This document shows, one piece after another, positions 6,163 through 14,519 of a stretch of 22,157 nt of DNA; the first letter of the stretch is position 1; every line of letters begins with the position of its first letter. Origin of the DNA: an uncultured Eggerthellaceae bacterium (GTDB lineage: Bacteria > Actinomycetota > Coriobacteriia > Coriobacteriales > Eggerthellaceae); the NCBI GenBank assembly GCA_910589135.1, contig CAJUSL010000027.1:1-22157 (forward strand). Reading direction: 5' to 3'. The position numbers and the translations under genes were made by a program. The notes beneath the pieces are model-generated. The model made no database searches, was not told where the DNA came from, and worked only from the letters and a program-made list of their open reading frames with translations.

Positions 6163-7971
6163 CTATTCCACCGCCAGGTCGACGAATTGGAACGTGGTGC
6201 AGTCCACCAGGCCGCGGTTGGTCAACCGCAGCTCGGGCAGACATGCCAGCGGTATGAGCGCCATGGTCATGAACGGCGAGGGCATCGTGCAGCCGATGTC
6301 GGCCCACGTCTGCTCGATCGCATGCACCTTCTCGCTCATCTCGGCCGCGCCCAAATCGTTCATCAGGCCGGCGATGGGCAGCTCCACCAGCCCCAGCACC
6401 TCGCCGTCGGCCACGACCACCATGCCGCCGCCGCATTCGGCCAGCGTGTTGGCCGCCAGCGCCATGTCGGCGTCGTTGGTGCCCACCACCAGCAGGTTGT
6501 GGGCGTCGTGCGCCACGGTGGAGGCCATGGCGCCGCGCTTGATGCCGAAGCCCTTGGCAAAGCCCACGCCGAACGTGCCCGTTTCATGGTGCCGCTCGAA
6601 CACGAACGTCTTCAGCACGTCTTGACCCAGGTCGCTCGCCAGCTGGCCGTCTTCCACGGCCAGGTCGACGTGCGTCTCGAACGTGCCCACCTTCCCCGGC
6701 ACGATCTCGATGGCGCGCACCTTCACCGCGCTGCCGTCGACCGCCCCCTCGGGCGCGGCCACCGCGAAGTCCTCCGGCGCGAGCGTGCGGCCCAGGTGCA
6801 TGGAGTGAGTGACCCACTCGGGGAATTCGAAGCGCGGGTAGTCGAACAGCGGCTTGCCGTCTTCGGCCACCACCTCGCCGTCGATCATCATGCGCGTGAC
6901 GTTCAGCGCGTCCAGGCTGTCCAAAAACACGATGTCGGCGCACTTGCCCGGCGTGATGGAACCCAGCTCGTTGTCCATGCGGAAGCAGGTGGCCACGTTG
7001 ATGGTCATCATCTGGATGGCCTCGATGGCGGGGATGCCGCACTGCACGGCCACGCGCAGCACGTGGTCGAGGTGGCCGTCCTCCACCAGCGTGTGCGGAT
7101 GCGTGTCGTCGGAGATGAGGTTGGCGAAGCGCGTGTCTATGTCGTGGTCGGTGATGGCGTGGGCCAGCTCGGGCAGGTCGTGCCAGGCGGAGCCGTAGCG
7201 CAGCTGGGCGTACTGGCCCAGGCGCATCTTCGCCAGCGCGTCCTCGGCGCGCGTGGACTCATGGCAGCAGCGCACGCCCGAGGCAACGTAGGCGTTCAGC
7301 CCGCGGTCGGCCTCGGGAATGGAGTAGTGGCCAGTCACCACCTTGTCGGCCTTCAGCGTCTCGGCCAGCTCGCCATGGGCATGGTCGGTGCCCGCCAGCA
7401 CGCCCGGGAAGTTCATCATCTCGCCCAGGCCCACGACGCCGTCCCAGGTCATGGACTCGGCGATGTCGGCCGGGCCCACCGAAGCGCCCGTGTCCTCGAA
7501 GCCGGGCACCGCAGGCACGCACGAGGGCGTGGTGACCATGGCCTTCAGCGGGGTGCGGGCGGCGTCCTCCATCATGACCTTCACGCCATCGAGCCCCAGC
7601 ACGTTGCATATCTCGTGCGGGTCCCAGTAGATGCCGGCGGTGCCGTGCGGCACCACGGCGCGGGCGTACTCGCCGGCGCCCATCATGGACGATTCCACAT
7701 GGATGTGGCCGTCCAGGAAGCCGGGTGCGATCACCTGGCCTGCGGCGTCGATGACGCGGGTGCCCTCGCCGATGCAGTGATCGGCCTGGCCCACGTAGGC
7801 GATGCGCCCGCAGGCGATGGCCACGTCGGTGCCGGGCTGCACCTCGGCGGTGCACACGTTCACCAGATCCGCGCCCTTGATGACCACGTCGGCCGGGCGC
7901 GCGCCCTGCGCCACGGCGGCCAGCGTTTGCGTGCATTCCCAGAGCGGTTTACTGCAGAAGTGGTTGAGCAT
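6163..7971 (-). CDS. ade: Adenine deaminase
   Basis: The 602-residue protein matches the amidohydrolase-type adenine deaminase (EC 3.5.4.2), which turns adenine into hypoxanthine and ammonia in purine salvage. Visible features are the metal-binding GHIHVESSMM at 88-97, then GEMMNFPGVL, the GHYSIPEADRGLNAY stretch, the SDDTHPHTL segment carrying metal and substrate ligands, and the C-terminal region with VAHDAHNLLVVGTND and GGGMVVV typical of this enzyme but not of other amidohydrolases. Length is normal for the family. ATG 7971 is chosen because AAGGAGG lies six bases upstream; further in-frame sequence upstream is low-complexity. It is transcribed on its own strand block, with the aminotransferase downstream after 224 bases. 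Confidence 0.93.
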   Translation of the reverse strand: MLNHFCSKPLWECTQTLAAVAQGARPADVVIKGADLVNVCTAEVQPGTDVAIACGRIAYVGQADHCIGEGTRVIDAAGQVIAPGFLDGHIHVESSMMGAGEYARAVVPHGTAGIYWDPHEICNVLGLDGVKVMMEDAARTPLKAMVTTPSCVPAVPGFEDTGASVGPADIAESMTWDGVVGLGEMMNFPGVLAGTDHAHGELAETLKADKVVTGHYSIPEADRGLNAYVASGVRCCHESTRAEDALAKMRLGQYAQLRYGSAWHDLPELAHAITDHDIDTRFANLISDDTHPHTLVEDGHLDHVLRVAVQCGIPAIEAIQMMTINVATCFRMDNELGSITPGKCADIVFLDSLDALNVTRMMIDGEVVAEDGKPLFDYPRFEFPEWVTHSMHLGRTLAPEDFAVAAPEGAVDGSAVKVRAIEIVPGKVGTFETHVDLAVEDGQLASDLGQDVLKTFVFERHHETGTFGVGFAKGFGIKRGAMASTVAHDAHNLLVVGTNDADMALAANTLAECGGGMVVVADGEVLGLVELPIAGLMNDLGAAEMSEKVHAIEQTWADIGCTMPSPFMTMALIPLACLPELRLTNRGLVDCTTFQFVDLAVE

Positions 7972-8324
7972 GAAGCGCCTCCTTGGCCTCGTCCGCCGGT
8001 CCGACGCGCTGCCGGCCGGCCAGGTTGCGGGCCTGCGCCCGCTCGTTGACGTCATCATACAGGGCGCACCCAGGCTGCGCCAGAGGACGGCGAGCCGTCA
8101 CGAAGTCGGCAGAAGGCGACGCGGCGCCTCTTCAGCGCGCCTCGCCTGCATCGATTTTCTGCGCCAAGCGACACATTCCGAAGAACTCTTTCCGCGTTAG
8201 CGACGTTTTCGCTTGATTTCTTTCTGTGCAAGCGACATCTCGCCCGCATAGGGGCACATTTTCGTCAACGCTCCTCTATGCTCGCATTGCACGTGCAGCA
8301 TACATGCACAACGGCGTCATAAAA

Positions 8325-8336
8325 GTTCACGCGAAC
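8325..8336. promoter_or_regulatory. Palindrome before the antitoxin relic
   Basis: GTTCACGCGAAC is symmetrical except at two positions and directly precedes the ribosome site (AAGAAGGA) of the antitoxin-like frame. Antitoxins of the ribbon-helix-helix class bind palindromes placed this way to repress their own operon, so this may be a leftover operator. Confidence 0.3.
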
Positions 8337-8347
8337 AAGAAGGAACC

Positions 8348-8503
8348 ATGCCGGCACTGCAGGTTAGAGACTTTCCGCAAGGACTCCACGAGGAGCTCCT
8401 CGCATGCCTATCCCGCAGAAGCCAGACCGCCCATCACGGATATCTTGCAGCAAAAGGCACCGGAATCGAGGGCTGCAGCACGGCCAAGATTGCGAGCGCC
8501 ACG
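8348..8503 (+). pseudogene. Remnant of a ribbon-helix-helix (Arc/FitA-type) antitoxin gene
   Basis: The frame opens MPALQVRDFPQGLHEELLAC, a typical N-terminus of small Arc/FitA-like antitoxins, where the strand LQVRDFP makes the DNA-binding ribbon. A ribosome site, AAGAAGGA, stands just before the ATG. After about 35 residues the resemblance fades. The frame then has no stop of its own and runs on antisense through the DUF218 gene, so the original end has been lost by deletion or rearrangement. No PIN-domain or other toxin gene follows. The end coordinate is my estimate of where similarity and sense content stop. Recognition rests on the first 20 or so residues, so a chance likeness is possible. 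Confidence 0.4.
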
Positions 8504-8533
8504 AAGCAAGGAGGGGGCGAGAACGGGTCGGCT

Positions 8534-9247
8534 CTAGCCGTCGGTGACGCTGCCCGACTGGTTCAGGTCGATCGGCTCTCCCCCGAACGTGGGCTGCGCG
8601 CCCACCAGGGCCTTCACCAGGTCTTTCGACCGAGCCGGAATCTCGCGGATGTCCCACCAGAGCTGCTCCCTGAACGTGCGGAAGTCGGACGGGACGCCCA
8701 CGGCATCGAGGCCCAGACCGGCCGCATCGTACAGCGCCCGGTACAGGTGGTACGTCTGGGTGGACACGATGATGCGCTCGGCCCCGAACACGTGCTTCGC
8801 ACGGTGCATGCTTTCGTACGTGGAGAAGCCCGCGTGGTCGCAGAAGACGTCGTCGGCAGGGACCCCCTTGCCGATCGCGTATTGCTTCATGCCCTGCACT
8901 TCGTTGTAGGACGTGGTGCCGTGGTCGCCGCTCATGATGAGCTTGGGCGCGGCGCCGGCCTGGTAAAGGGCGATGCCGTTGTCCAGACGATCCTGCAGAA
9001 TGGGCGACGGCGTGCCGTCCGGATACACCAGCGCTCCCAGAACGACTATCGCATCGGCCTGCGATTCGGACGCCTCCTCGGAGGAGACGATGCGCTCGGA
9101 CGCAACCCCTAGCACCACGGCATTCGTGACTGCAAGGAACGCTGCACCGGCGAACATGACGGCCGCCAGGGAAATCGTCGCAACGCGAAAGCCCTTGTGC
9201 CTTCGCCAGAAGGACGGCTTTTTAGCGGCATGTGTTCCGTTTCTCAT
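8534..9247 (-). CDS. SanA/YdcF-type DUF218 protein, membrane-anchored
   Basis: The 237-residue protein has a basic N-terminus, one membrane helix (about 21-46), and a DUF218 domain outside the membrane. Motifs are ADAIVVLGA (64-72), SPILQDRLDNG (81-91), MSGDHG (105-110), the stretch around CDHAGFSTYESMHRA (136-150) and STQTYHLYRALY (162-173). E. coli SanA has the same plan and affects envelope permeability and vancomycin exclusion; the biochemical activity of the family is not settled. I chose ATG 9247 because no Shine-Dalgarno sequence is present and a TATCAT -10 box lies seven bases upstream, which suits a leaderless message. ATG 9256 would add three residues but lies inside that box. Confidence 0.82.
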   Translation of the reverse strand: MRNGTHAAKKPSFWRRHKGFRVATISLAAVMFAGAAFLAVTNAVVLGVASERIVSSEEASESQADAIVVLGALVYPDGTPSPILQDRLDNGIALYQAGAAPKLIMSGDHGTTSYNEVQGMKQYAIGKGVPADDVFCDHAGFSTYESMHRAKHVFGAERIIVSTQTYHLYRALYDAAGLGLDAVGVPSDFRTFREQLWWDIREIPARSKDLVKALVGAQPTFGGEPIDLNQSGSVTDG

Positions 9248-9254
9248 GATGACC

Positions 9255-9282
9255 ATGATATCAAGCCGTACAGAATTGTCGA
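9255..9282 (-). promoter_or_regulatory. Promoter of the DUF218 gene, leaderless arrangement
   Basis: On the minus strand, TCGACA (9277-9282) and TATCAT (9255-9260) are separated by 16 bases. Seven bases after the -10 box comes the A of ATG 9247, so transcription would start on the start codon. This fits the missing ribosome site. Confidence 0.45.
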
Positions 9283-9467
9283 AATTCGGGCTCACGCCGG
9301 CGCCTTTCATGCTATTTGCCGAATTCCAGGCGAAAATTGGCAGGAAATCGGCTGCAGAAACCCACGCATCCGTCGTCGACAGCGGAGAGACCGCCTCGGC
9401 CCCGGGGCATGGGGGCGGCAAGAATCCCATGGGAGCAGAATAGGTGGCCTGCAACGGAGCCGCAGAC

Positions 9468-9502
9468 GCCGGCCAGCCGCACGTCACATGCGGCTGGCCG
9501 GC
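9468..9502 (-). terminator. Strong hairpin after the molybdoenzyme operon
   Basis: A perfect 14-base stem (GCCGGCCAGCCGCA paired with its complement) closes a seven-base loop, starting 14 bases beyond the stop codon of the iron-sulphur subunit. No T-run follows on the minus strand, so it would be a U-less terminator of the sort often seen in high-GC Gram-positives, or a 3' stabilising stem. It marks the likely end of the operon. Confidence 0.65.
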
Positions 9503-9515
9503 CGGCAGCCGTCGG

Positions 9516-10283
9516 CTACTTGATGGAAAGGTCTCCCAGGTTGACGTCGGCGTCCGTGGCGTCGGCGTCCAGGCTCTTGTCCGCAAAGGTCACCTTGTAG
9601 GCAGCGGCCTCCACCTGGTCGAACATGAAGTCGCCGAACTCGTCGGTCTTCTGCGCGGCAACGACCGCGCCATCGGGGCCCACCAGCGCCACGTCGGCGC
9701 CGATGACCACCTCGCGCTCGTCGAGGTCGACAAGGCATCCGCCCACGAAACGCTTCGGGTAGTTCAGGTAGTACACGTGGCTCTTCTCGTCCAGCCGCAC
9801 GGCGTCCTCGAGCTCGCCGGCGAAGTCCTCGGCCTCGCCGAACCGCAGCGCGCCCGTGGGGCACGAGTCGACGCAGCGGGGCACGGTCCAGCCGTCGTCC
9901 AGCAGGTGCGCGCAGCCTGTGCACCCCTGGCAGATGCCGAGCTCCTCGTTCCAGAAGACGCCCGGGAACTTGTCGGCGATGTCCTTGCGGTCCTGGCACT
10001 TGGCGGGGTCGAGCACCACGATGCCGTCCTCGCGCTCCATGACGGCCTCGGGCGCGTAGTCCCCGATCGCATCGGTCTGCGCGTCCAGGTGCGGAATGTA
10101 GCTGATCCTCGTCAGAGGCACCGTGCCGCGCACGCGCTCCTCCACCCCGCACCAGAACTGGCCCGTCATCGGCTCGGCCTTCGCATACGGCATCCAGTCG
10201 ACGCCGCAGTGCTCGTCCTTGCACGAGACCTGGCAGTTATAGCACCCGTTGCACTTGGCAACGTCAACAACGAAAACTTTCAT
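9516..10283 (-). CDS. Iron-sulphur small subunit, transhydroxylase type (three [4Fe-4S] clusters plus Cna-B-like tail)
   Basis: The 255-residue protein is the electron-transfer partner of the large subunit just upstream. Thirteen cysteines are present. Twelve (11, 14, 17, 21, 26, 45, 96, 118, 121, 124, 137, 141) suffice for three [4Fe-4S] clusters, and motifs such as CNGCYNCQVSC and CVDSCPTG are clear. From about 185 on, a beta-rich stretch with VALVGPDGAVV and AAAYKVTF resembles a Cna-B-type fold. That combination is known from the small subunit of pyrogallol-phloroglucinol transhydroxylase of Pelobacter acidigallici. No signal peptide or membrane segment is seen, so the complex is cytoplasmic. 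The ATG comes three bases after the large-subunit stop codon, and its ribosome site GAGGAG overlaps that stop, showing translational coupling. Confidence 0.88.
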   Translation of the reverse strand: MKVFVVDVAKCNGCYNCQVSCKDEHCGVDWMPYAKAEPMTGQFWCGVEERVRGTVPLTRISYIPHLDAQTDAIGDYAPEAVMEREDGIVVLDPAKCQDRKDIADKFPGVFWNEELGICQGCTGCAHLLDDGWTVPRCVDSCPTGALRFGEAEDFAGELEDAVRLDEKSHVYYLNYPKRFVGGCLVDLDEREVVIGADVALVGPDGAVVAAQKTDEFGDFMFDQVEAAAYKVTFADKSLDADATDADVNLGDLSIK

Positions 10284-10286
10284 GGC

Positions 10287-12893
10287 TTACTCCTCGATGA
10301 TGTAGTCGGCGACGACCTGCCCCCAGTCGGGGTCGCACGTGCGCGAGAATGCTTCCGGATACTGCTTCGCAAGCTCGAAGGGGTCGACCTTCTTGACGCC
10401 CACCAGGAAGCTGTTGGTGGCCTCTCCGGCGCAGTTCTTGGAAGTGGTCGCCGAAGGGCAGATCAGGTTGTTCGCGCCGCCGCGGTCAAGGCCGCCCATG
10501 CCGATCACGACGCAGTCCTCGCGGGCGCCGTGGTCCTGCGACACCGTCTGCCGCGGAACGCGCTCGGAAAGCACCGCGCCGCCGAGCACCGTGCCGCGCT
10601 CGTTGAACAGGCCCACCACGTCGCCGTCGGCTATTCCGAGTTCGGCCGCGTCGGCCGGGTTGATGTACACCGGCTCGTAGCCGTAGCCGTCCGGCCCCGT
10701 GACCTTGCCCGTCGCGATCTCGCGGAACCACGGAATGTCGTCGTGGTTGGCGTGCACGCGCCAGCGCGGATGGTTGGTGATCATGAGGAACGGGTACTTC
10801 TGCGCGCGCTCGCTGGACAGACGGTCGTCGTGCCCGTCGCCCTTGTCGATCCAGTGCGCCACCGGCCCGCGGATGTGGTCGTCGGGGAACGCCGTCGCCA
10901 GCGTCTCGGAGTAGTACTCGATCTTGCCGCTGGGCGTCTCGAGCGGATGGCCCTCCGGGTCCTCGTAGAAGTCGATCAGCCCGGCGCGGGCCTCCTCCCA
11001 GTTCTCCTTGGTGGGGAACGCCTCGAAGCGGTCCTGCTTGAACTTCTCGAAGTCGGCGGTCTCGCCGTCGGGCTTGCCGCACTCGCGGAAGCCCTTCTCG
11101 ACCCACTCCATGACGTCGCGGCCCTGCGTGTAGCGCTCGTACAGGTTCTCGTAGGCGCCGCCGAGCCTCTCGAGCGCCTTGGCGACCTCGCCGACGCACT
11201 CGTAGTCGGACTTCGCCTCGCAGTACGCCTCGATGGCCTGGTCCTCGAAGGCGATCAGGTTCCACTGGCCGTTGCGCGTGTCGACGTTGAAGTCCTGCGT
11301 CTCGAAGGTGGTGGTCACCGGCAAGATGATGTCGGCGAACTTGGTGTCGTTCTCCATCCAGGGATGCTGCACCAGTACGAACTCGAGCGACGGGTCGCGC
11401 ATGGCCTCGTGGAAGCGGTTGCCGCCGTTCCAGCAGGTGGACCAGCACGGCGCGTCCGACCAGATCATCTTGATGCCGCCGTCGCGGTCCTTGTCCCAGT
11501 GGAAGTCGAACAGCTGGTCGAGGGCCGCAATGCCGGCGATGACGTGCCCATGCCAGTCGATCGAGCCGTCCAGGATGGCGTCGTGGATGCGCGTCTTGGG
11601 GATGAACGGCTCGCTTAAGTCCATGGTGGCGCCGCGGTAGCAGCCCTCCACGCTGGGCAGGACGGTGCAGGACGGCAGCGGGTTCCACGACTCGATGCCC
11701 ATCAGCTGCCACTCGATCATCTGGAACATGTTGACGCCCGGCTGGCCGACGCCGCGCATGCCCAGCAGGTACACCTCCATGCGCGCCGGCTCGTGCGAGA
11801 ACGCCGCGCGGATGTAGCCGCCGCCGTTGCAGTGCGCGATCGAAACCTTGCGCGCGGCCCAGTAGCGCGCCAGCGCCTTGATCTTGTAGTCGGGAATGCC
11901 GCACTTCTCGGCAGCCCACTCCGGCGTCTTCAGCACGCCGTCCTCGGCGCCCAGCACGTACTCCTCGAACTTGTCGAAGCCGACGGAGTGCGTCTCGATG
12001 TAGGCCTTGTCGTACAGGCCCTCGGTGATCCACACGTAGGCGATCGCCAGCTGCAGCGCGACGTCGGTGTTGGGAAGCACCGGGAACCACTTGTCGGCAT
12101 GGATGGCCGCCGCGTAGTTCAGGTCGGGGCAGATGTAGACGGACTTGATGCCGAGCTCGGTGAACCAGTAGCTCAAACGGCTGGCCATCTGGCCGCCCCA
12201 GCCCCACGGCGTGGTCTCGGGGTCGGCGCCCCAGAACAGGATCGCGTCGCTGTTCTCGGCAACGTCCTTGACCACGTTGGTGGTCGTGGTCTGCATGCCC
12301 ACCGGGTTCATGCCCCAGGCGTGCTTCGCGCCCCAATACCAGCCTTCCCACGAGTCGGGCTGGCGCGCCTGCTTCAGGAAGCCGCCCGTCAGCTGCAACA
12401 GGTTGGTCTGGCAGCCGTGCGAGGCGTGGATGCTCTTGGTCTCGCCGTGGCCGTCGGACTGCGCGTAGATGGCGAAGGGGCCGAAGTCTTCCTGGATGCG
12501 CTTGATCTCGGCCGCGATGGTGCCCGCGGCCTCGTCCCAGCTGATGCGCACGTACTTCGACTTGCCGCGGTTGTGCGTGTTGCGCTCGCCGTTGGGGTCC
12601 CAGTCCACGCGCTTCAGCGGGTACGGGATGCGGTTCGGCGAGAACGCGCGGGGCTTGTAGCCCACCGCAAGCGGCGGCGGGAAGCTCTTCATGAGCGGCT
12701 CGAACTCCTTGCCGCGCGCCTTTATCTTCCAGTAGTTCAGGTCCTCGGGCTCGTAGAGCTGGTCGTAATGCAGCGGACGGATGCGGGCGACGCGGCCGTC
12801 CTTGACGTCCACTTCGGTCGCGTTGGCCCCCATGCCGAAGCCGCAGAAGCCCAGGCATTTGATGACGGACTTGTCGGAAGTCTTTTTTGACAT
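10287..12893 (-). CDS. Molybdopterin enzyme large subunit, pyrogallol transhydroxylase / catechol dehydroxylase type
   Basis: The 868-residue protein belongs to the DMSO reductase family, and its length and partner subunit match the transhydroxylase branch. It lacks the N-terminal [4Fe-4S] cluster (only C13 and C17 are there), as in that enzyme. SDGHGE (146-151) supplies H149. PDSWEGWYWG supplies adjacent D180 and S181, which correspond to active-site His144, Asp174 and the molybdenum ligand Ser175 of the Pelobacter enzyme, as I recall that structure. A tyrosine equivalent to its Tyr404 is not evident: 398-410 has none. No Tat signal is present. Likely chemistry is hydroxyl transfer on, or reductive dehydroxylation of, a polyhydroxylated aromatic; the substrate is unknown. 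AAGGAGA four bases before the ATG supports the start. Confidence 0.87.
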   Translation of the reverse strand: MSKKTSDKSVIKCLGFCGFGMGANATEVDVKDGRVARIRPLHYDQLYEPEDLNYWKIKARGKEFEPLMKSFPPPLAVGYKPRAFSPNRIPYPLKRVDWDPNGERNTHNRGKSKYVRISWDEAAGTIAAEIKRIQEDFGPFAIYAQSDGHGETKSIHASHGCQTNLLQLTGGFLKQARQPDSWEGWYWGAKHAWGMNPVGMQTTTTNVVKDVAENSDAILFWGADPETTPWGWGGQMASRLSYWFTELGIKSVYICPDLNYAAAIHADKWFPVLPNTDVALQLAIAYVWITEGLYDKAYIETHSVGFDKFEEYVLGAEDGVLKTPEWAAEKCGIPDYKIKALARYWAARKVSIAHCNGGGYIRAAFSHEPARMEVYLLGMRGVGQPGVNMFQMIEWQLMGIESWNPLPSCTVLPSVEGCYRGATMDLSEPFIPKTRIHDAILDGSIDWHGHVIAGIAALDQLFDFHWDKDRDGGIKMIWSDAPCWSTCWNGGNRFHEAMRDPSLEFVLVQHPWMENDTKFADIILPVTTTFETQDFNVDTRNGQWNLIAFEDQAIEAYCEAKSDYECVGEVAKALERLGGAYENLYERYTQGRDVMEWVEKGFRECGKPDGETADFEKFKQDRFEAFPTKENWEEARAGLIDFYEDPEGHPLETPSGKIEYYSETLATAFPDDHIRGPVAHWIDKGDGHDDRLSSERAQKYPFLMITNHPRWRVHANHDDIPWFREIATGKVTGPDGYGYEPVYINPADAAELGIADGDVVGLFNERGTVLGGAVLSERVPRQTVSQDHGAREDCVVIGMGGLDRGGANNLICPSATTSKNCAGEATNSFLVGVKKVDPFELAKQYPEAFSRTCDPDWGQVVADYIIEE

Positions 12894-12928
12894 CGTGTCT
12901 CCTTGTCGTAGTCGAAGCGGTCAGAGCA

Positions 12929-12958
12929 AGGTGCGCGCCAAGCCATCGACGCGCACCT
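12929..12958 (-). promoter_or_regulatory. Intercistronic hairpin between amidase and large-subunit genes
   Basis: AGGTGCGCG and CGCGCACCT pair perfectly over nine bases around a 12-base loop, 35 bases before the large-subunit start. There is no U-tract. It could be an attenuator or an mRNA-processing or stability stem that sets different levels of amidase and molybdoenzyme. Confidence 0.4.
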
Positions 12959-12988
12959 CGAAGGGGCGTTGCCGCAAGCGACTGCCGC

Positions 12989-14470
12989 CTACAGCGCCCG
13001 CTGGGCGGTTATCTTGTACAGGTCGGCCCACGGCGCGACCCTCTCGAACGCGGCGCTTGCCGCGAGAAGGTCCACCTCGCCGAAGCGTTTGCCGATCATC
13101 TGCAGCCCCACCGGGAATCCCGCCTCGGACAGACCCGCCGGGATCGACGCGGCCGGATGTCCCGTGAAGTTGCAGAAGAACGTCAGGCAGAAGCCGATCA
13201 GAGGCTCGGTCGCAACCCCCGCTATCTGGGTGGGGCCAAGCGTATTGCGTCCTGGGTCGTTCTTGGGCGGGTTGCATGCAAGCGTCGGCGACAGGATCAG
13301 ATCGTAGTCGAGGAAGGCCGTCTGCAACTCGTCGAACACCTCGGTACGGATGACCTCCTCGTTGTGGAAGTCGACGTAGTTGCGCTTGTAGGCATCCTCG
13401 ACCCAGTAGATGAATTCCTCGGGCAGGTCGTCGGCGTGGTCGCGTAGAAGGTCGATGCCTTGCTCTTTGAGCTCTTCCACGGTTCCCAGGCCGCCCGAGA
13501 TGGTGATCATGCGGCACCACGAGTCGGCAAGCTCCTTGGCGGAGCGCTTGAAGCCGAACTCGACCCGGTCGACCGTCGCGCCTGCATCTTCGAACCTCAT
13601 CGCCGCCGCCTCGCATATCGCCGCTATCTCGGGCTCGACCGGGAAGATGCCGAAGTCGGGAGTGAAGCCGATCCTCATGCCCTTGATGGACTTCTGAAGC
13701 GCGGCGATGTAGTCGCGCTCGCCCAGATCGATGCTGTTGGGGTCGAACGGGTCGTACCCCGACATGGCCTGAAGCGCGTACGCCGCGTCCTTCACCGTGC
13801 GGGATATCGTGCCGTCCCAGCAGTACGGGTGGCACGTGCCGTAGGCGTTGGGCCTGGGCGCGCCGCCGATGATGCCGTTGCCGGCCTTGAAGCCGTAGCA
13901 TCCGCACCAGGCGGCAGGGATGCGGATGGAGCCTCCCCCGTCGGTGCCTTCCGCAATCAGCAGCATGCCGTCGCCCACCGCCGCCGCGCCGCCGCCCGAC
14001 GAGCCGCCCGAGTTGTAGCCCGGCGCAAACGGCGTGCTGGTGGGGCCGAACATCTTGTTGTCGCACGTGCCCCGGAAGGCGAACGACGGCGAGTTGGTCT
14101 TCCCCACCATGATGGCGCCTTCGTCGTGCATCGCGCCGGTGTAGCTTCCCCAGTGGTCGTCCACCAAATGGGAGAGCGCCTTGACGCCGCCGAAGGTCCC
14201 GGGCCACCCGGGAATGCCGGGGATGAAGTCCTTGGCGGCCGTGGGAATGCCGAAGAACGACCCTTTGGCCTCGCCCTTCGCCAGCAGCTCGTCTTCGCGC
14301 CTGGCGTTCGCGCGCGCCTCGTCGAAGTTGGTGTACACGAACGCGTTGATGGACGGGTTGCGCTCCTCGATGGCCTTGACGGTCTCCTCCATCACCTCGG
14401 AGGGGGCCACCTTCTTGCTCCTGATGTCGCACGCGAGGTCGACCGCGCTCGAATACTCGTCGGTAATCAT
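12989..14470 (-). CDS. Amidase-signature family hydrolase
   Basis: The 493-residue enzyme carries the Ser-cisSer-Lys catalytic set of the amidase signature family: K80 in GIPTAAKDF, the Gly/Ser loop YNSGGSSGGGAA with S157, and nucleophile S181 in GTDGGGSIRIPAA. The family splits carboxamides and aryl or acyl amides in the cytosol. It also includes GatA, but this gene is not beside gatB or gatC and is in a catabolic operon, so a scavenging or catabolic role is preferred. It lies between the transporter and transhydroxylase genes, suggesting that the imported compound carries an amide bond. ATG 14470 has AAAGGA six bases upstream and a normal N-terminus. No signal peptide is seen. Confidence 0.9.
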   Translation of the reverse strand: MITDEYSSAVDLACDIRSKKVAPSEVMEETVKAIEERNPSINAFVYTNFDEARANARREDELLAKGEAKGSFFGIPTAAKDFIPGIPGWPGTFGGVKALSHLVDDHWGSYTGAMHDEGAIMVGKTNSPSFAFRGTCDNKMFGPTSTPFAPGYNSGGSSGGGAAAVGDGMLLIAEGTDGGGSIRIPAAWCGCYGFKAGNGIIGGAPRPNAYGTCHPYCWDGTISRTVKDAAYALQAMSGYDPFDPNSIDLGERDYIAALQKSIKGMRIGFTPDFGIFPVEPEIAAICEAAAMRFEDAGATVDRVEFGFKRSAKELADSWCRMITISGGLGTVEELKEQGIDLLRDHADDLPEEFIYWVEDAYKRNYVDFHNEEVIRTEVFDELQTAFLDYDLILSPTLACNPPKNDPGRNTLGPTQIAGVATEPLIGFCLTFFCNFTGHPAASIPAGLSEAGFPVGLQMIGKRFGEVDLLAASAAFERVAPWADLYKITAQRAL

Positions 14471-14519
14471 CACGAATCCTTTCTTTCCGAACCGGGCCGG
14501 GATTGCATGGGCGCTGGCC

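Larger units (their letters stand above)
7972..8533. other. 562-bp gap between adenine deaminase and the DUF218 gene
   Basis: Both flanking genes are on the minus strand. The left half should hold the adenine deaminase promoter; the best -10 I see is TATGAT with an upstream TG (minus strand, 8054-8059), with a weak -35. I saw no purine-riboswitch core. The right half carries a degraded plus-strand antitoxin-like reading frame from 8348 and a small palindrome before it (8325-8336). No transcription terminator for the DUF218 gene is obvious. Confidence 0.5.

Noticed and set aside
5971..8049. Plus-strand open frame of 692 codons opposite adenine deaminase
   Set aside because: Antisense shadow of a full-length gene with metal-binding motifs. 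His-rich stretches come from the complement of codons, not from a real protein.
8059..8300. Purine riboswitch ahead of adenine deaminase
   Set aside because: I could not find the three-stem junction core or its conserved loops in the minus-strand leader.
9444..11618. Plus-strand open frame of 724 codons opposite the transhydroxylase genes
   Set aside because: No family motif and low-complexity composition; the minus strand has cysteine clusters, ribosome sites and coupling.
10287..12893. Tat-exported respiratory reductase
   Set aside because: No twin-arginine motif or hydrophobic leader at the start of either molybdoenzyme, and no membrane anchor subunit in the operon.
12989..14470. GatA subunit of the tRNA-dependent amidotransferase
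   Set aside because: Catalytic residues are shared, but gatB and gatC are absent nearby and the gene lies inside a catabolic operon.
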